Shown: positions 34,247 through 42,623 of the stretch, one piece after another
Layout: the number at the start of each line of letters is the position of its first letter
How positions within the stretch are numbered: position 1 is the first letter of the stretch
DNA from: JAXLSZ01 sp046330315
GTDB taxonomy: Bacteria > Actinomycetota > Thermoleophilia > Solirubrobacterales > 70-9
Length of the DNA: 64,000 nt
Direction of reading: 5' to 3'
NCBI GenBank assembly: GCA_046330315.1
Contig: JAXLSZ010000005.1
Location: 372,001 to 436,000, forward strand
Notes under the pieces: generated by a model
What the model was told of the DNA's origin: nothing
What the model saw: only the letters and a program-made list of their open reading frames with translations
Databases searched by the model: none
Translations under genes and position numbers: made by a program

Positions 34247-35215
34247 CTAGAACTCGTAGGAGCGGGCGCTGCGGTGGCGCTCGACGCCGAGGCGCGCGAG
34301 GCGGTCGCAGAGCTCGGGGTAGGCGATGCCGCTCGCCTCGAAGAGCTTGGCGTAGACGCTGGTCTCCGTGAACCCCGGGATGGTGTTGACCTCGTTGACC
34401 AGCACCTCGCCGTCGGGCTCGACGAAGAAGTCGCAGCGGGCCAGGCCCGTGCAGCCGGCCAGGGCGAAGACCTCGGCGGCCAGCTCGCGGACCCGCTCGC
34501 GCGCCTCGGGGTCGATCGGCGCCGGGACCAGCAGCTCCATCCCCCCCGCGGAGTACTTGGCCTCGAAGTCGTACCAGTCGGCGTGGGCGACGATCTCGCC
34601 CGGCATCGAGGTCTCGGGGTCCTCGTTGCCCAGCACCGAGCACTCAACCTCGCGCCCGGCGGCGGAGGCCTCGACGATCACCCGGGGGTCGTGGCGGGCG
34701 GCGAGCTCCACGGCCTCGTCGAGGTCTCGCTCGAGCGATGCCACCTTGCTGATCCCCACGCTCGAGCCCAGGCGGGAGGGCTTGACCCAGAGCGGCAGCC
34801 CCATGGCGGCGGCGCGCTCGCGCCAGCCCGCGCTCCCGGCGGCCAGGAAGTCCACCTGGGGCACCCCCCTGGCCTCGAAGAGCCTCTTCAGCGTCAGCTT
34901 GTCCATGCACAGCGCCGAGGAGAGGACATCGCAGCCGACGTAGGGCACGTCGAGGCACTCGAGGAGCCCCTGCACCGAGCCGTCCTCGCCGAACGGGCCG
35001 TGGAGCACCGGGAAGGCCACGTCGGCGCCGAGCAGGCCCCCGGCCGGAGACAGGCTGACCGGCTCGCCGGCGGCCCGCCACTCGCCACGGCGGGAGATCA
35101 GGACCTCGATCACCTCGTGCCCGGCCTCCCGCAGCCCGGCGGCGACCGATGCGCCCGAGCGCAGCGAGACGTCGTGCTCGGAGGAGCGGCCGCCTGAGAG
35201 GACAGCGACCCTCAA
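34247..35215 (-). CDS. ddl: D-alanine--D-alanine ligase
   Basis: It ligates two D-Ala with ATP for peptidoglycan precursor synthesis. The 322-residue ATP-grasp protein starts with LRVAVLSGGRSSEHDVSLRS (about 1-20), with HGPFGEDGSVQGLLE (about 71-85), LPLWVKPSRLGSSVGISKVA (about 135-154) and the metal-binding end CDFFVEPDGEVLVNEVNTIP with GFTETS. The length is slightly short but all motifs are present. The TTG start (35213-35215) overlaps the pknB stop as TTGA, so it is the last gene of the cluster. A ligase at the end of the pknB operon links kinase signalling and wall precursor supply. Confidence 0.93.
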   Translation of the reverse strand: MRVAVLSGGRSSEHDVSLRSGASVAAGLREAGHEVIEVLISRRGEWRAAGEPVSLSPAGGLLGADVAFPVLHGPFGEDGSVQGLLECLDVPYVGCDVLSSALCMDKLTLKRLFEARGVPQVDFLAAGSAGWRERAAAMGLPLWVKPSRLGSSVGISKVASLERDLDEAVELAARHDPRVIVEASAAGREVECSVLGNEDPETSMPGEIVAHADWYDFEAKYSAGGMELLVPAPIDPEARERVRELAAEVFALAGCTGLARCDFFVEPDGEVLVNEVNTIPGFTETSVYAKLFEASGIAYPELCDRLARLGVERHRSARSYEF

Positions 35216-37098
35216 GGCGTGGTGGGGGTCGTGGGGGTTGTCGTCGTCTGCACGAACTTGCCGACGAAGATTGTCACCTGGCCGCCAGTCGCCAGCTTCG
35301 TCCCCGGCGCCGGGAACTGGTCGGTGACCCGGCCGTCCTGCTGAGGGACCGGAGTGTCCTGCTCGCGCACGTCCGGGGTGAAGCCGGCGTCGCGCAGGGC
35401 CGTCACCGCGTCGGAGCGCAGGTCCCCGATCACGTTGGGCACCGTCGCCTTGCTGACGCCCCCGGAGACGACGATCGCGACCGTGGAACCGGCGGCCACG
35501 CGGGTGCCGGCGTCCGGCGACTGCGAGATCACCTGGCCGGCCGGCTTCTGGCTCTCCTGCCTGCTCACCGCGAAGGCCAGCCCCCGGCCGCGGATCGCCT
35601 GCTTGGCCGCGTCGGCGCTGCGGCCGACCACCGCGGGGACGCTGACCAGCCGGGCGCCCCGCGAGACGCTCACCGAGACGACCGAGCCCAGCTTCGCCGT
35701 GCTGCCCCCCGGTGGGTCGGTCGAGATCACATCGCCCTCGGGCACATCGGAGGAGAAGGCGGTCTCGAAGGAGACACGGAACCCGGCCTGCTCCAGCTCG
35801 CCCCGGGCCTGCGACCGCGTCAGGCCCCGCACGCGGGGCACCTCGCCGCTCCCGGGCCCGACGCTGACCGTCAGGGTCACCTTCGGCTTGGAGCAGAAGA
35901 AGGTCAGGAAGCCGCAGTCCAGCGATGCCTGATCGGCGGGTGGCGATGCGGCGGGGTCCTGCTCGAGGACCACGTTGGGAGCGGTGACCCGGTGGACCTT
36001 CTTGATCTGCCCGACGTCGAAGCCGTCCTGCTGAAGGAGGGTGATCGCCACCCCGAGCTGTTGCCCGGTGACCTCCGGCACCCCGGTGGTCGTGTCGCGG
36101 GTCAGGGCCAGCCCGGCCAGTGCCCCGAGCAGCACGGCCAGCGCGATCAGCAGCCCGCGGCGTATCCGCCGCCGGCGATCCCGCTCCTCCTCGTCGCGCG
36201 CCCCAGCGGGTGCCTGCTGCTCGGCGACCGCCGGCGGCAGCGGAGCGATCGCGGCGGTCCCCGAGAGCGCCGCGTTGGGATCGGAGCGCGCCGCGTTGAG
36301 GGCGGCGATGAAGGCGTCGGCGTCGCGGAAGCGGCGGCCGGGGTCCTTCTCCAGCGCCCGCATCACCACCGCGTCCATGGCCGGCGAGACGGCGGGGTTC
36401 AGCGAGCCGGGGCGCAGCGGCGGCTGTGAGACCTGCTTGAGGGCCACCGCCACGGCGCTCTCGCCCTCGAAGGGAACCCTCCGGGTCAGCGCCTCGTAGA
36501 GGATCACCCCGATCGAGTAGAGGTCGGAGGCCGGGGTGACGTCGAGGCCCTGCGCCTGCTCGGGCGAGAGGTAGTGCGCCGTCCCCATCACCGAGCCCGT
36601 CTGGGTGATCTCCGAGACGCCGGCGCGGGCGATCCCGAAGTCCGCCACCTTGGGCTTGCCCTCCGCGTCGACGATCACGTTCTGGGGCTTGAGGTCGCGG
36701 TGGACGATGTCGTGGGCGTGGGCGAACTTCGCGGCCTCCAGCACGCCGATGATCAGGGCGGCGGCGGTGTCGGGGTCCAGCCCGGCGTCGATCAACTCCT
36801 TCAGGGAGCGGCCCTCGACGTATTCCATCGCGATGAAGTAGGTGCCGTCCACCTCGCCGCGGTCGAAGACCGCGACGATGTTGGGATGCTGGAGCCCGGC
36901 GGCGGCCTCGGCCTCGCGGCGGAACCGCTCGACGAACTCGCGGTCCTGGGCGAAGCGCTTGTGCAGGACCTTGAGGGCGACGCGGCGGCGCAGGTGGGTG
37001 TCCTCGGCCAGCCACACGTCGGCCATGCCCCCGGACCCGATCCGGGCCAGCACCCTGTAGCGGCCGGCGACCACCGCGCCCTCGCCGACCTCAGCCAC
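35212..37098 (-). CDS. pknB: PknB-type Ser/Thr protein kinase with four PASTA domains
   Basis: The 628-residue receptor kinase has a Gly-rich loop GSGGMAD (21-27), Lys43, HRDLKPQN with D135 (133-140) and DFG (153-155). A basic juxtamembrane stretch RRRRIRRG is followed by a membrane helix at about 316-334. Then come four extracellular PASTA repeats (beginning near VPEVTGQQLG, VPRVRGLTRS, VPAVVGRSAD and VPNVIGDLRS), which usually sense muropeptides or lipid II. The first PASTA has an insertion with three Cys. The C-terminal tail is Thr/Pro-rich. It is between pbpA and ddl in the leftward cluster; it should phosphorylate RodA/FHA partners and be dephosphorylated by PstP. Confidence 0.95.
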   Translation of the reverse strand: MAEVGEGAVVAGRYRVLARIGSGGMADVWLAEDTHLRRRVALKVLHKRFAQDREFVERFRREAEAAAGLQHPNIVAVFDRGEVDGTYFIAMEYVEGRSLKELIDAGLDPDTAAALIIGVLEAAKFAHAHDIVHRDLKPQNVIVDAEGKPKVADFGIARAGVSEITQTGSVMGTAHYLSPEQAQGLDVTPASDLYSIGVILYEALTRRVPFEGESAVAVALKQVSQPPLRPGSLNPAVSPAMDAVVMRALEKDPGRRFRDADAFIAALNAARSDPNAALSGTAAIAPLPPAVAEQQAPAGARDEEERDRRRRIRRGLLIALAVLLGALAGLALTRDTTTGVPEVTGQQLGVAITLLQQDGFDVGQIKKVHRVTAPNVVLEQDPAASPPADQASLDCGFLTFFCSKPKVTLTVSVGPGSGEVPRVRGLTRSQARGELEQAGFRVSFETAFSSDVPEGDVISTDPPGGSTAKLGSVVSVSVSRGARLVSVPAVVGRSADAAKQAIRGRGLAFAVSRQESQKPAGQVISQSPDAGTRVAAGSTVAIVVSGGVSKATVPNVIGDLRSDAVTALRDAGFTPDVREQDTPVPQQDGRVTDQFPAPGTKLATGGQVTIFVGKFVQTTTTPTTPTTP

Positions 37099-37143
37099 GG
37101 TGGCCTGCCCTCCTGCCGGCCGGCTCCGCTCTCGACCCGCCGC

Positions 37144-38595
37144 TCATCCGGCGAGGATGGTCTCGGCGACGTCCCGGAAGATGGGAGCGGCGACGTCGTT
37201 TCCGAACTGGGGGGTGCACTCGACGCTGGCGGCGATTGCCACCTGGGGGTCCTCCGCCGGCGCGAAGCCGATGAACCAGGCCTGGTTGTCCTCGACGCTG
37301 CCCCCGCAGGCCTTGTTGAAGGGCGTCTCCGCCGTCCCGGTCTTGCCCGCGACGGTGACCCCCGGGATCGCGGCGTTCGTCCCGGTGCCCCCGCTCACCA
37401 CCCCCTGCATGGCGACGTTCAGCTCCCGGGCGGTCTTCTCGCTGATCGGGCGGGAGATCTCGGTCGGCTCCATGCGCTTGGTGACACGGCCGTCGGGGTC
37501 GATCACCCTGCTCCAGATCTGCGGCTTCATCAGCCGGCCGCCGTTGGCGACGGCGGCGGCCACCTCGGCCATCTGCAGCGGTGTGGCCAACAGCCGCTCC
37601 TGGCCGATCGCGACGCGGGCGATGTCGATCGGGTCGCTGCGGGTCACCAGCCGCCCGTTGTCGAAGATCCCGCTGACCGAGAGCTGGTCGGAGGGAAGGT
37701 CGATCTGCGGCTTGGAGTTGAAGCCGAAGGCCTCCATGTAGGAGAAGAGGGTGTCCTGGCCGACCTTCTCCCCGAGCTGGGCGAAGTAGGTGTTCACCGA
37801 GTTGGTCAGCCCGGTGTCGAGGCCGATCGGGCCGAAGTCCTGGTCGAAGTCGTTGGAGAGGGGGTTGCCGAAGATGTCGAGGGTGCCGGGCGAGTCGATC
37901 AGCGTGTCGGGGGTGATCGTGCCGCTGTCCAGGCCGGCGGCCGCCACCACGACCTTGAAGGTCGAGCCGGGCGGGTACTGGCCCTGGGTCGGGCGGTCGA
38001 AGAGGGGCGAGGAGGGGTCGCGGTTGAGCTGCGCCAGGTGCTCGGGGACACGGTTGGGGTCATAGGGCGGGTAGCTGGCGCTGACCAGCACCCTGCCGGT
38101 CTTCGGCTCGATCGCCACCACCCCGCCGCGCCCGGCGGCCGCCAGGTCGTCGAGCGCCACCCGCTGCGCGGGCGCGTCGATGCTGGTGACGAGATCGTTG
38201 CCGACCTGCTTGCGGCCGCGCAGCTCGTCGAGGATCGACTGGAACTCCGAGTCGTTTCCGACCAGCTCGTCGTTGTGGTACTGCTCGAACTCGACGTCGC
38301 CCTGCTCGACGAAGCTGTAGCCGATCGGGTGGCCGTAGAGGTCGCCCTCCGGGTAACGGCGGACGTAGCGCAGGTTCGACCCGTGTCCCTTCGGCACCGA
38401 CCTGGCGATCACCGTGCCGTCCGAGGCGAGGATCCGGCCGCGGCGGATCTGCTGCTGCTCGAGCAGCGGGCGCTTGTTGGCGTCCTTCTGCTTCAACGCC
38501 TTGGCGTCGAAGACCGACCAGTAGCTGGTGAAGCCGACCAGCACCGCGAACAGGACGAGGATCAGCCCGAAGAGCTTGGTGATCTGGGCGTTCAC
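37144..38595 (-). CDS. pbpA: Class B penicillin-binding protein (PbpA)
   Basis: The 483-residue transpeptidase has an N-terminal membrane anchor (about 6-26), a dimerisation-type domain and a penicillin-binding domain with SxxK in PPGSTFKVV (about 207-215), SxN in TNSVNTYFA (about 265-273) and KTG in AGKTGTAE (about 420-427). The motif YPPYDPNRV near 176 is typical of the actinobacterial PbpA group. It pairs with RodA for septal or elongation wall synthesis. The GTG start overlaps the rodA stop as GTGA, fixing the order and coupling. Unusual features were not seen. Confidence 0.95.
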   Translation of the reverse strand: MNAQITKLFGLILVLFAVLVGFTSYWSVFDAKALKQKDANKRPLLEQQQIRRGRILASDGTVIARSVPKGHGSNLRYVRRYPEGDLYGHPIGYSFVEQGDVEFEQYHNDELVGNDSEFQSILDELRGRKQVGNDLVTSIDAPAQRVALDDLAAAGRGGVVAIEPKTGRVLVSASYPPYDPNRVPEHLAQLNRDPSSPLFDRPTQGQYPPGSTFKVVVAAAGLDSGTITPDTLIDSPGTLDIFGNPLSNDFDQDFGPIGLDTGLTNSVNTYFAQLGEKVGQDTLFSYMEAFGFNSKPQIDLPSDQLSVSGIFDNGRLVTRSDPIDIARVAIGQERLLATPLQMAEVAAAVANGGRLMKPQIWSRVIDPDGRVTKRMEPTEISRPISEKTARELNVAMQGVVSGGTGTNAAIPGVTVAGKTGTAETPFNKACGGSVEDNQAWFIGFAPAEDPQVAIAASVECTPQFGNDVAAPIFRDVAETILAG

Positions 38596-39908
38596 GGGAT
38601 CGCCCCGAGGGCGGCGCGGTCGGACTCGCGCCGGGCCCGGTCGGAGATCAGCAGGAGCAGCGCGAGGAGCACGAAGTTGGCGACGATCGAGCTGCCGCCG
38701 TAGCTGACGAAGGGCAGGGTGACGCCGGTCAGGGGAATCACCCGGGTCACCCCGCCGATGATCACGAAGGCCTGGATCGCGAAGACGGCGGTGAGGCCGG
38801 TGGCCAGCAGCTTCGAGAAGCCGTCATCGGCGATCAGCGCGATCTTGAATCCGCGAGCGGTGATCAGCAGGTAGACCAGGACCACGCCGCAGGCGCCGAA
38901 GAGGCCGATCTCGTTGACGATCAGCGAGTAGATGGTGTCGGTCTGGGCGGCCGGCAGCAGGGCCGCGTCGGTGCCGGGAATCGTCACCAGGGCCTGGCCG
39001 AACCCCTTGCCGAAGAGGCCCCCGTCGGCCTGGGCGAAGATGGACTGGAGGATCTGGTAGCCGGTGCCGGTCGGGTCCCTGTAGGGGTCGAGCCAGATCT
39101 CCACGCGGTCGTGGACGTGGGGGACGTGGGTCGCGATGAACCAGGCCCCCGCGAAGAACATCAGCATCCCGATCACCACGAAGGAGAAGCGGCCGGTGGC
39201 CACGTAGAGCAGCGCGAGGAAGCCGGCGAAGAACATCAGCGAGCTGCCCAGGTCGCGGATATAGATCAGCATGAACATCGAGGCGCCCCAGACCACCAGC
39301 AGGGGCCCCAGGTGCTTGAGCGGGGGCAGGGTCACCCCGAGGACCCGGCGAGCGCCGACGATCAGCACCTCGCGGTGCTCGCGCAGGTAGCTGGCGAGGA
39401 AGATGACGATGCAGATCTTCGAGAACTCGGCCGGCTGGAAGGCCAGCGGGCCGATCTTCACCCCGAGGTAGGCGCCGTTGACCTGCTGGCCGATTCCGGG
39501 CAGCCGCGGGGCGAGCAGCAGAAGCAGCCCGACCGCGGCGATCGTGTACCGGTAGCGCTCGAGGACCTCGTAGTCGCGCAGGAAGTGGATCGTCGCCGCG
39601 AAGAGGATCAGCCCCAGCACGAACCAGTTGGCCTGGTCCCGGGCGAGCCCCTCGTCGATGCGGTAGATCATCACCAGGCCGATCGCCGTCAGCAGGGCGA
39701 CCAGCGGGAACAGGTAGGGATCCGCGTCGGGCAGGCGGATCCGCAGGTAGAGGTGGGTCGCCAGGCAGATCGCCAGGAAGTAGGCGCCGTAGATCAGGCT
39801 GAGGTTCCCCAGCCGCGCGTTGTCCTGGGCGAAGACCGCGGTGAAGCCGGCGGTGAGCAGCAGGGCCACCGGGACGAGCGCGGCCAGCTCCCGGTTGCGG
39901 GCGCTCAC
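38592..39908 (-). CDS. rodA: RodA/FtsW/SpoVE-family peptidoglycan glycosyltransferase
   Basis: The 438-residue SEDS protein has about 10-12 membrane helices and polymerises lipid II with its class B PBP partner. It carries GVKIGPLAFQPAEFSKICIV (about 149-168), YIRDLGSSLMFFAGFL (about 216-231), and late in the protein PLTGVTLPFVSYGGSSIVAN (about 394-413), the SEDS signatures. It is immediately upstream of pbpA with a four-base overlap; this pairing and the kinase cluster context point to RodA rather than FtsW. Start GTG at 39906-39908 (MSARNRELAALVP), overlapping the pstP stop. Confidence 0.95.
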   Translation of the reverse strand: MSARNRELAALVPVALLLTAGFTAVFAQDNARLGNLSLIYGAYFLAICLATHLYLRIRLPDADPYLFPLVALLTAIGLVMIYRIDEGLARDQANWFVLGLILFAATIHFLRDYEVLERYRYTIAAVGLLLLLAPRLPGIGQQVNGAYLGVKIGPLAFQPAEFSKICIVIFLASYLREHREVLIVGARRVLGVTLPPLKHLGPLLVVWGASMFMLIYIRDLGSSLMFFAGFLALLYVATGRFSFVVIGMLMFFAGAWFIATHVPHVHDRVEIWLDPYRDPTGTGYQILQSIFAQADGGLFGKGFGQALVTIPGTDAALLPAAQTDTIYSLIVNEIGLFGACGVVLVYLLITARGFKIALIADDGFSKLLATGLTAVFAIQAFVIIGGVTRVIPLTGVTLPFVSYGGSSIVANFVLLALLLLISDRARRESDRAALGAIP

Positions 39909-41314
39909 TGCGCCGCCCCGCCGCCCTGGGCGCCGGCGCCGTTTTGGGTCGAGGCGCCCTGCGCCGTCCCTCCCTGCGCCGAGCCGCCCTGCGCCGTCCC
40001 TCCCTGCGCCGAGCCGCCCTGGCCCTGCGCCGAGCCGGACGCGGTCCGGCCCTTGCCCGTGCTCGGCGGCGGCTTGGGTCGCCAGTGGCTGACCGGAGCC
40101 GTGCCGTCGGCGCTGATCCCCTGGCTTCGCTCGATGTCACCGATCAGCGAGATCGCGTCGGAGCGGGAGCGGAGGTCGTGGCCCCTCACCGCGTCGCGGC
40201 GTCGGGGCGGCAGCGAATCGGTCTGCACCGGGATCGAGTAGCGCTGCTCGTAGAGCTTGACCCCGAGGGGGAGCTCGTAGGGAAGGCCCCGGTAGAGCGC
40301 CACCCTGCCGCCCCGGTCGGTGCCGAGGAACCAGACCTGCCGGATCCCGTATGAGGCGGCGAGCACGAGGGCGGCGAGCACGAGGGCGGCGGCGGCCACC
40401 TTCGCCGCGGTGCGAAGCCGGCGGCGGCCCCCGGCGGCGCGGCGCTCCGCGGCGGCCCGGCGGCGGACCTCCTCGGCGGTGAAGCCCTCCTGCTCGGCGG
40501 AGGGACCGACCAGGGTCGCGGGCTCGGCGGAGGGGGCCCGGTCCGCGGGCGCGGCGGAGGGGGCGGGCCCGGCCGGCGCCGCCGGGGCGACGGTTGCGGC
40601 GTCCTCGAGCCGGAAGGCGACCGCGGTGATGTTGTCGCGCCCGCCGGCGCGGTTGGCCTCGGCGACCAGCGCCCGCACGGCCGCCTCCATCGAGGTGGCG
40701 CCTGCCAGCAGCCGGGAGATCGCCGCCTCGCCGATCATGTCGGTCAGCCCGTCGGAGCAGAGCAGGAAGACGTCGCCCGCGAGCGCCGGAACCGTCTGCA
40801 GGTCGACCTCGACCTCCGGCTCGGGTCCCAGAGCCCGCGTGATCACCGAGCGCTGCGGGTGGTCCTCTGCCTGGGCCTCGGTGATCTGCCCCTTGCGGCG
40901 CATCTCCTCGACCAGCGAGTGGTCCCGAGTCAGCCTCTCCAGACGCCCATCGCGGAGCCGGTAGGCGCGGCTGTCGCCGACGTGGCCGATCGCCACCTCC
41001 TCGGCGCCGGCGTCCACGACCGCGGCCGTCAGGGTCGTTCCCATCCCGGCGAGAGAGGGATCGCTGCGGGCCAGGTCGTGGATCTCGCGGTTGGCGGCCT
41101 CGATCGTCTCGCTCAGCATCTGCTCCGGCGGTCCCTCCCGGAGATCGCGCTCGAAGACGTCGACGGCGGCCTTGGAGGCGACCTCGCCGGCCTGGGCGCC
41201 GCCCATGCCGTCGGCGATCACGAAGACCGGCGCTCGCACGTAGCAGGAATCCTCGTTGGCGGTTCGCTGGCGCCCGGTATCGGAGCGGATGCCCAGGTCG
41301 TCGACCCTCAGCAT
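39905..41314 (-). CDS. pstP: PP2C-family Ser/Thr protein phosphatase (PstP)
   Basis: The 469-residue enzyme has a cytosolic PP2C domain (about 1-240) with metal-binding motifs RTANEDSCYV, IADGMGGAQAGEVAS (33-47), IGHVGDSRAYRL (about 118-129), CSDGLTDM (about 191-198) and GGRDNITAVAFRL. A variable Pro/Ala linker is followed by a membrane helix (about 306-325) and a short extracellular region ending in a Gly/Ser/Ala/Gln repeat tail (SAQGGTAQGG units). It counteracts PknB and relatives. The start ATG at 41312-41314 has the first residues MLRVDDLGIRSDTG, as in homologues. It lies between rodA and fhaB. Confidence 0.94.
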   Translation of the reverse strand: MLRVDDLGIRSDTGRQRTANEDSCYVRAPVFVIADGMGGAQAGEVASKAAVDVFERDLREGPPEQMLSETIEAANREIHDLARSDPSLAGMGTTLTAAVVDAGAEEVAIGHVGDSRAYRLRDGRLERLTRDHSLVEEMRRKGQITEAQAEDHPQRSVITRALGPEPEVEVDLQTVPALAGDVFLLCSDGLTDMIGEAAISRLLAGATSMEAAVRALVAEANRAGGRDNITAVAFRLEDAATVAPAAPAGPAPSAAPADRAPSAEPATLVGPSAEQEGFTAEEVRRRAAAERRAAGGRRRLRTAAKVAAAALVLAALVLAASYGIRQVWFLGTDRGGRVALYRGLPYELPLGVKLYEQRYSIPVQTDSLPPRRRDAVRGHDLRSRSDAISLIGDIERSQGISADGTAPVSHWRPKPPPSTGKGRTASGSAQGQGGSAQGGTAQGGSAQGGTAQGASTQNGAGAQGGGAAQ

Positions 41315-41318
41315 CGGC

Positions 41319-41786
41319 TCACTCCGGCTCGAAGCGGAACTCGGTGTCGCCGATGCGGAGGATGTCCCCCTCCACCAGCTCGGCCTCGCCGCGCAGGGGC
41401 GAGTCGTTCAGGAGAGTCCCGTTGGTCGAGTTCATGTCCTCTGCGTAATAGCGGCCCTCGCGCATGTAGATCCTGGCGTGCAGCGCGGAGGCGTAGCGGT
41501 CGTCGATGCGGACGTCGGCGTCCCCCGAGCGGCCGATCGAGAGCCCTCCGAAGAGGTCGAATCGCTCACCGGCCGAGAGCCCTCCACCCCGTTCGGCCAC
41601 GAGCCAGGCCTCCTGGCTGGAAGGCGAGGACGCGCCCGCTGCGGCGTGAAAGCCCGTCGCGTCGGGGGCCGGCGTGCGGGTCCGCCTCAGGTCCTTCGAC
41701 GCGCTGCGGGCGATCCAGAGGAGGAACAGGTAGAGGACGGCGAGGAAGCCGAACTTGAGGGCTACTGAGATCGGTTCGTAGTCCAC
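41319..41786 (-). CDS. fhaB: Membrane-linked FHA domain protein (FhaB/FipA-like)
   Basis: The 155-residue protein has an N-terminal membrane helix (FGFLAVLYLFLLWIARSA, about 12-29) and a C-terminal FHA domain with LSIGRSGDADVRIDDRYASA (about 80-99), HARIYMREG and MNSTNGTLLND (about 118-128), the phosphothreonine-binding signature. It reads kinase-dependent phosphorylation at the membrane. GTG at 41784-41786 is four bases after the fhaA stop; no closer start gives the same N-terminus. It is in the fhaA-fhaB-pstP-rodA-pbpA-pknB operon. Confidence 0.92.
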   Translation of the reverse strand: MDYEPISVALKFGFLAVLYLFLLWIARSASKDLRRTRTPAPDATGFHAAAGASSPSSQEAWLVAERGGGLSAGERFDLFGGLSIGRSGDADVRIDDRYASALHARIYMREGRYYAEDMNSTNGTLLNDSPLRGEAELVEGDILRIGDTEFRFEPE

Positions 41787-41790
41787 CGGC

Positions 41791-42564
41791 TCATTGCTCG
41801 AGGTCGAAGACGAAGGTGGACGTGCCGAGGGTGACCTCGTCACCGGGTCGGAGCCTGGAGGAGGAGACGCGGCGCCCGTTCACCTTGATCCCGTTGGTTG
41901 AACCGAGGTCCACGATCTGCCAGTCGCCGGTGTCGGCGCGGCGAAGCTCGGCGTGGCGCCGCGAGACGTTCGGGTCGCGGAGCACGCAGTCCGCGTCCTT
42001 GGAACGGCCGATCGTCGCCTTCGGTCCCTCCATCACGTAGCGGCGGTCGCCGAGAGCGACGATCGCCCGGGTCGCGACCGGCGGCGCGGCCGGGCGGCGG
42101 CGCTCCTCGGGCCTCCCCTCCGGCTCGGCCACGGAGGAATAGACCATCGTGTGCCCCTCCTCGCCCTGGCGCGGGCTCTCCCCCTCCCGCGCCGGGGGCT
42201 TGACCAGCCGGGTCTGGATCCCGAACTCGCCGAGGCGCAGCCGCTCGTCCGTCTTGAAGGAGACCGCCGGCCGGGTCAGCAGGTCATAGCCGCGGCGTCG
42301 CGCGTGCTCGAGCAGATAGCCGGAGAGCTCCTGCTCGAGCGAGCGCTCGTACCCCTCGAGCTTGCCGCGGTCCTGCTTGGAGAGGTACACCGTGTACTCG
42401 TTGGGCACGTAGACCCGGGAAACGGAGGCCGTCTTGTGGGCGTCCATCTCCTTGGCGAGCTTGCGGGCCAGCTCGACCGGCTGCACCTCGGAGCTGAAGG
42501 CACGGCTGAAGACTCCCTCGACGAGGCCTTCGATGCGTGCTTCGAGATTGCGCAGGACGCTTAT
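41791..42564 (-). CDS. fhaA: FhaA: DUF3662 plus FHA domain protein, apparent ATA start
   Basis: The 257-residue protein has an N-terminal DUF3662 domain (SVLRNLEARIEGLVEGVFSR at 2-21, then EVQPVELARKLAKEMD) and a C-terminal FHA domain with ATIGRSKDADCVLRDPNVSR and LGSTNGIKVNGRR (about 175-235). Homologues begin Met-Ser-Val-Leu. Here the codon at that position is ATA (42562-42564), with an AAGGAG ribosome site six bases upstream, so ATA seems to be the start. No ATG, GTG or TTG is in frame nearby; the CTG at 42553-42555 is the only alternative. It is a docking partner of the Ser/Thr kinases and lies between the kinase at 42624 and fhaB. Confidence 0.85.
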   Translation of the reverse strand: MSVLRNLEARIEGLVEGVFSRAFSSEVQPVELARKLAKEMDAHKTASVSRVYVPNEYTVYLSKQDRGKLEGYERSLEQELSGYLLEHARRRGYDLLTRPAVSFKTDERLRLGEFGIQTRLVKPPAREGESPRQGEEGHTMVYSSVAEPEGRPEERRRPAAPPVATRAIVALGDRRYVMEGPKATIGRSKDADCVLRDPNVSRRHAELRRADTGDWQIVDLGSTNGIKVNGRRVSSSRLRPGDEVTLGTSTFVFDLEQ

Positions 42565-42623
42565 TTCGGGCTCCTTGGGTGGCGGCGGGCGGGCACCTGA
42601 GACCCACTCGAACGGCTCAAATC

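Noticed and set aside
35216..37015. Ddl as a 922-residue fusion reading through pknB
   Set aside because: The frame upstream of 35215 is an out-of-frame shadow of pknB. Ddl homologues begin at the TTG overlapping the pknB stop.
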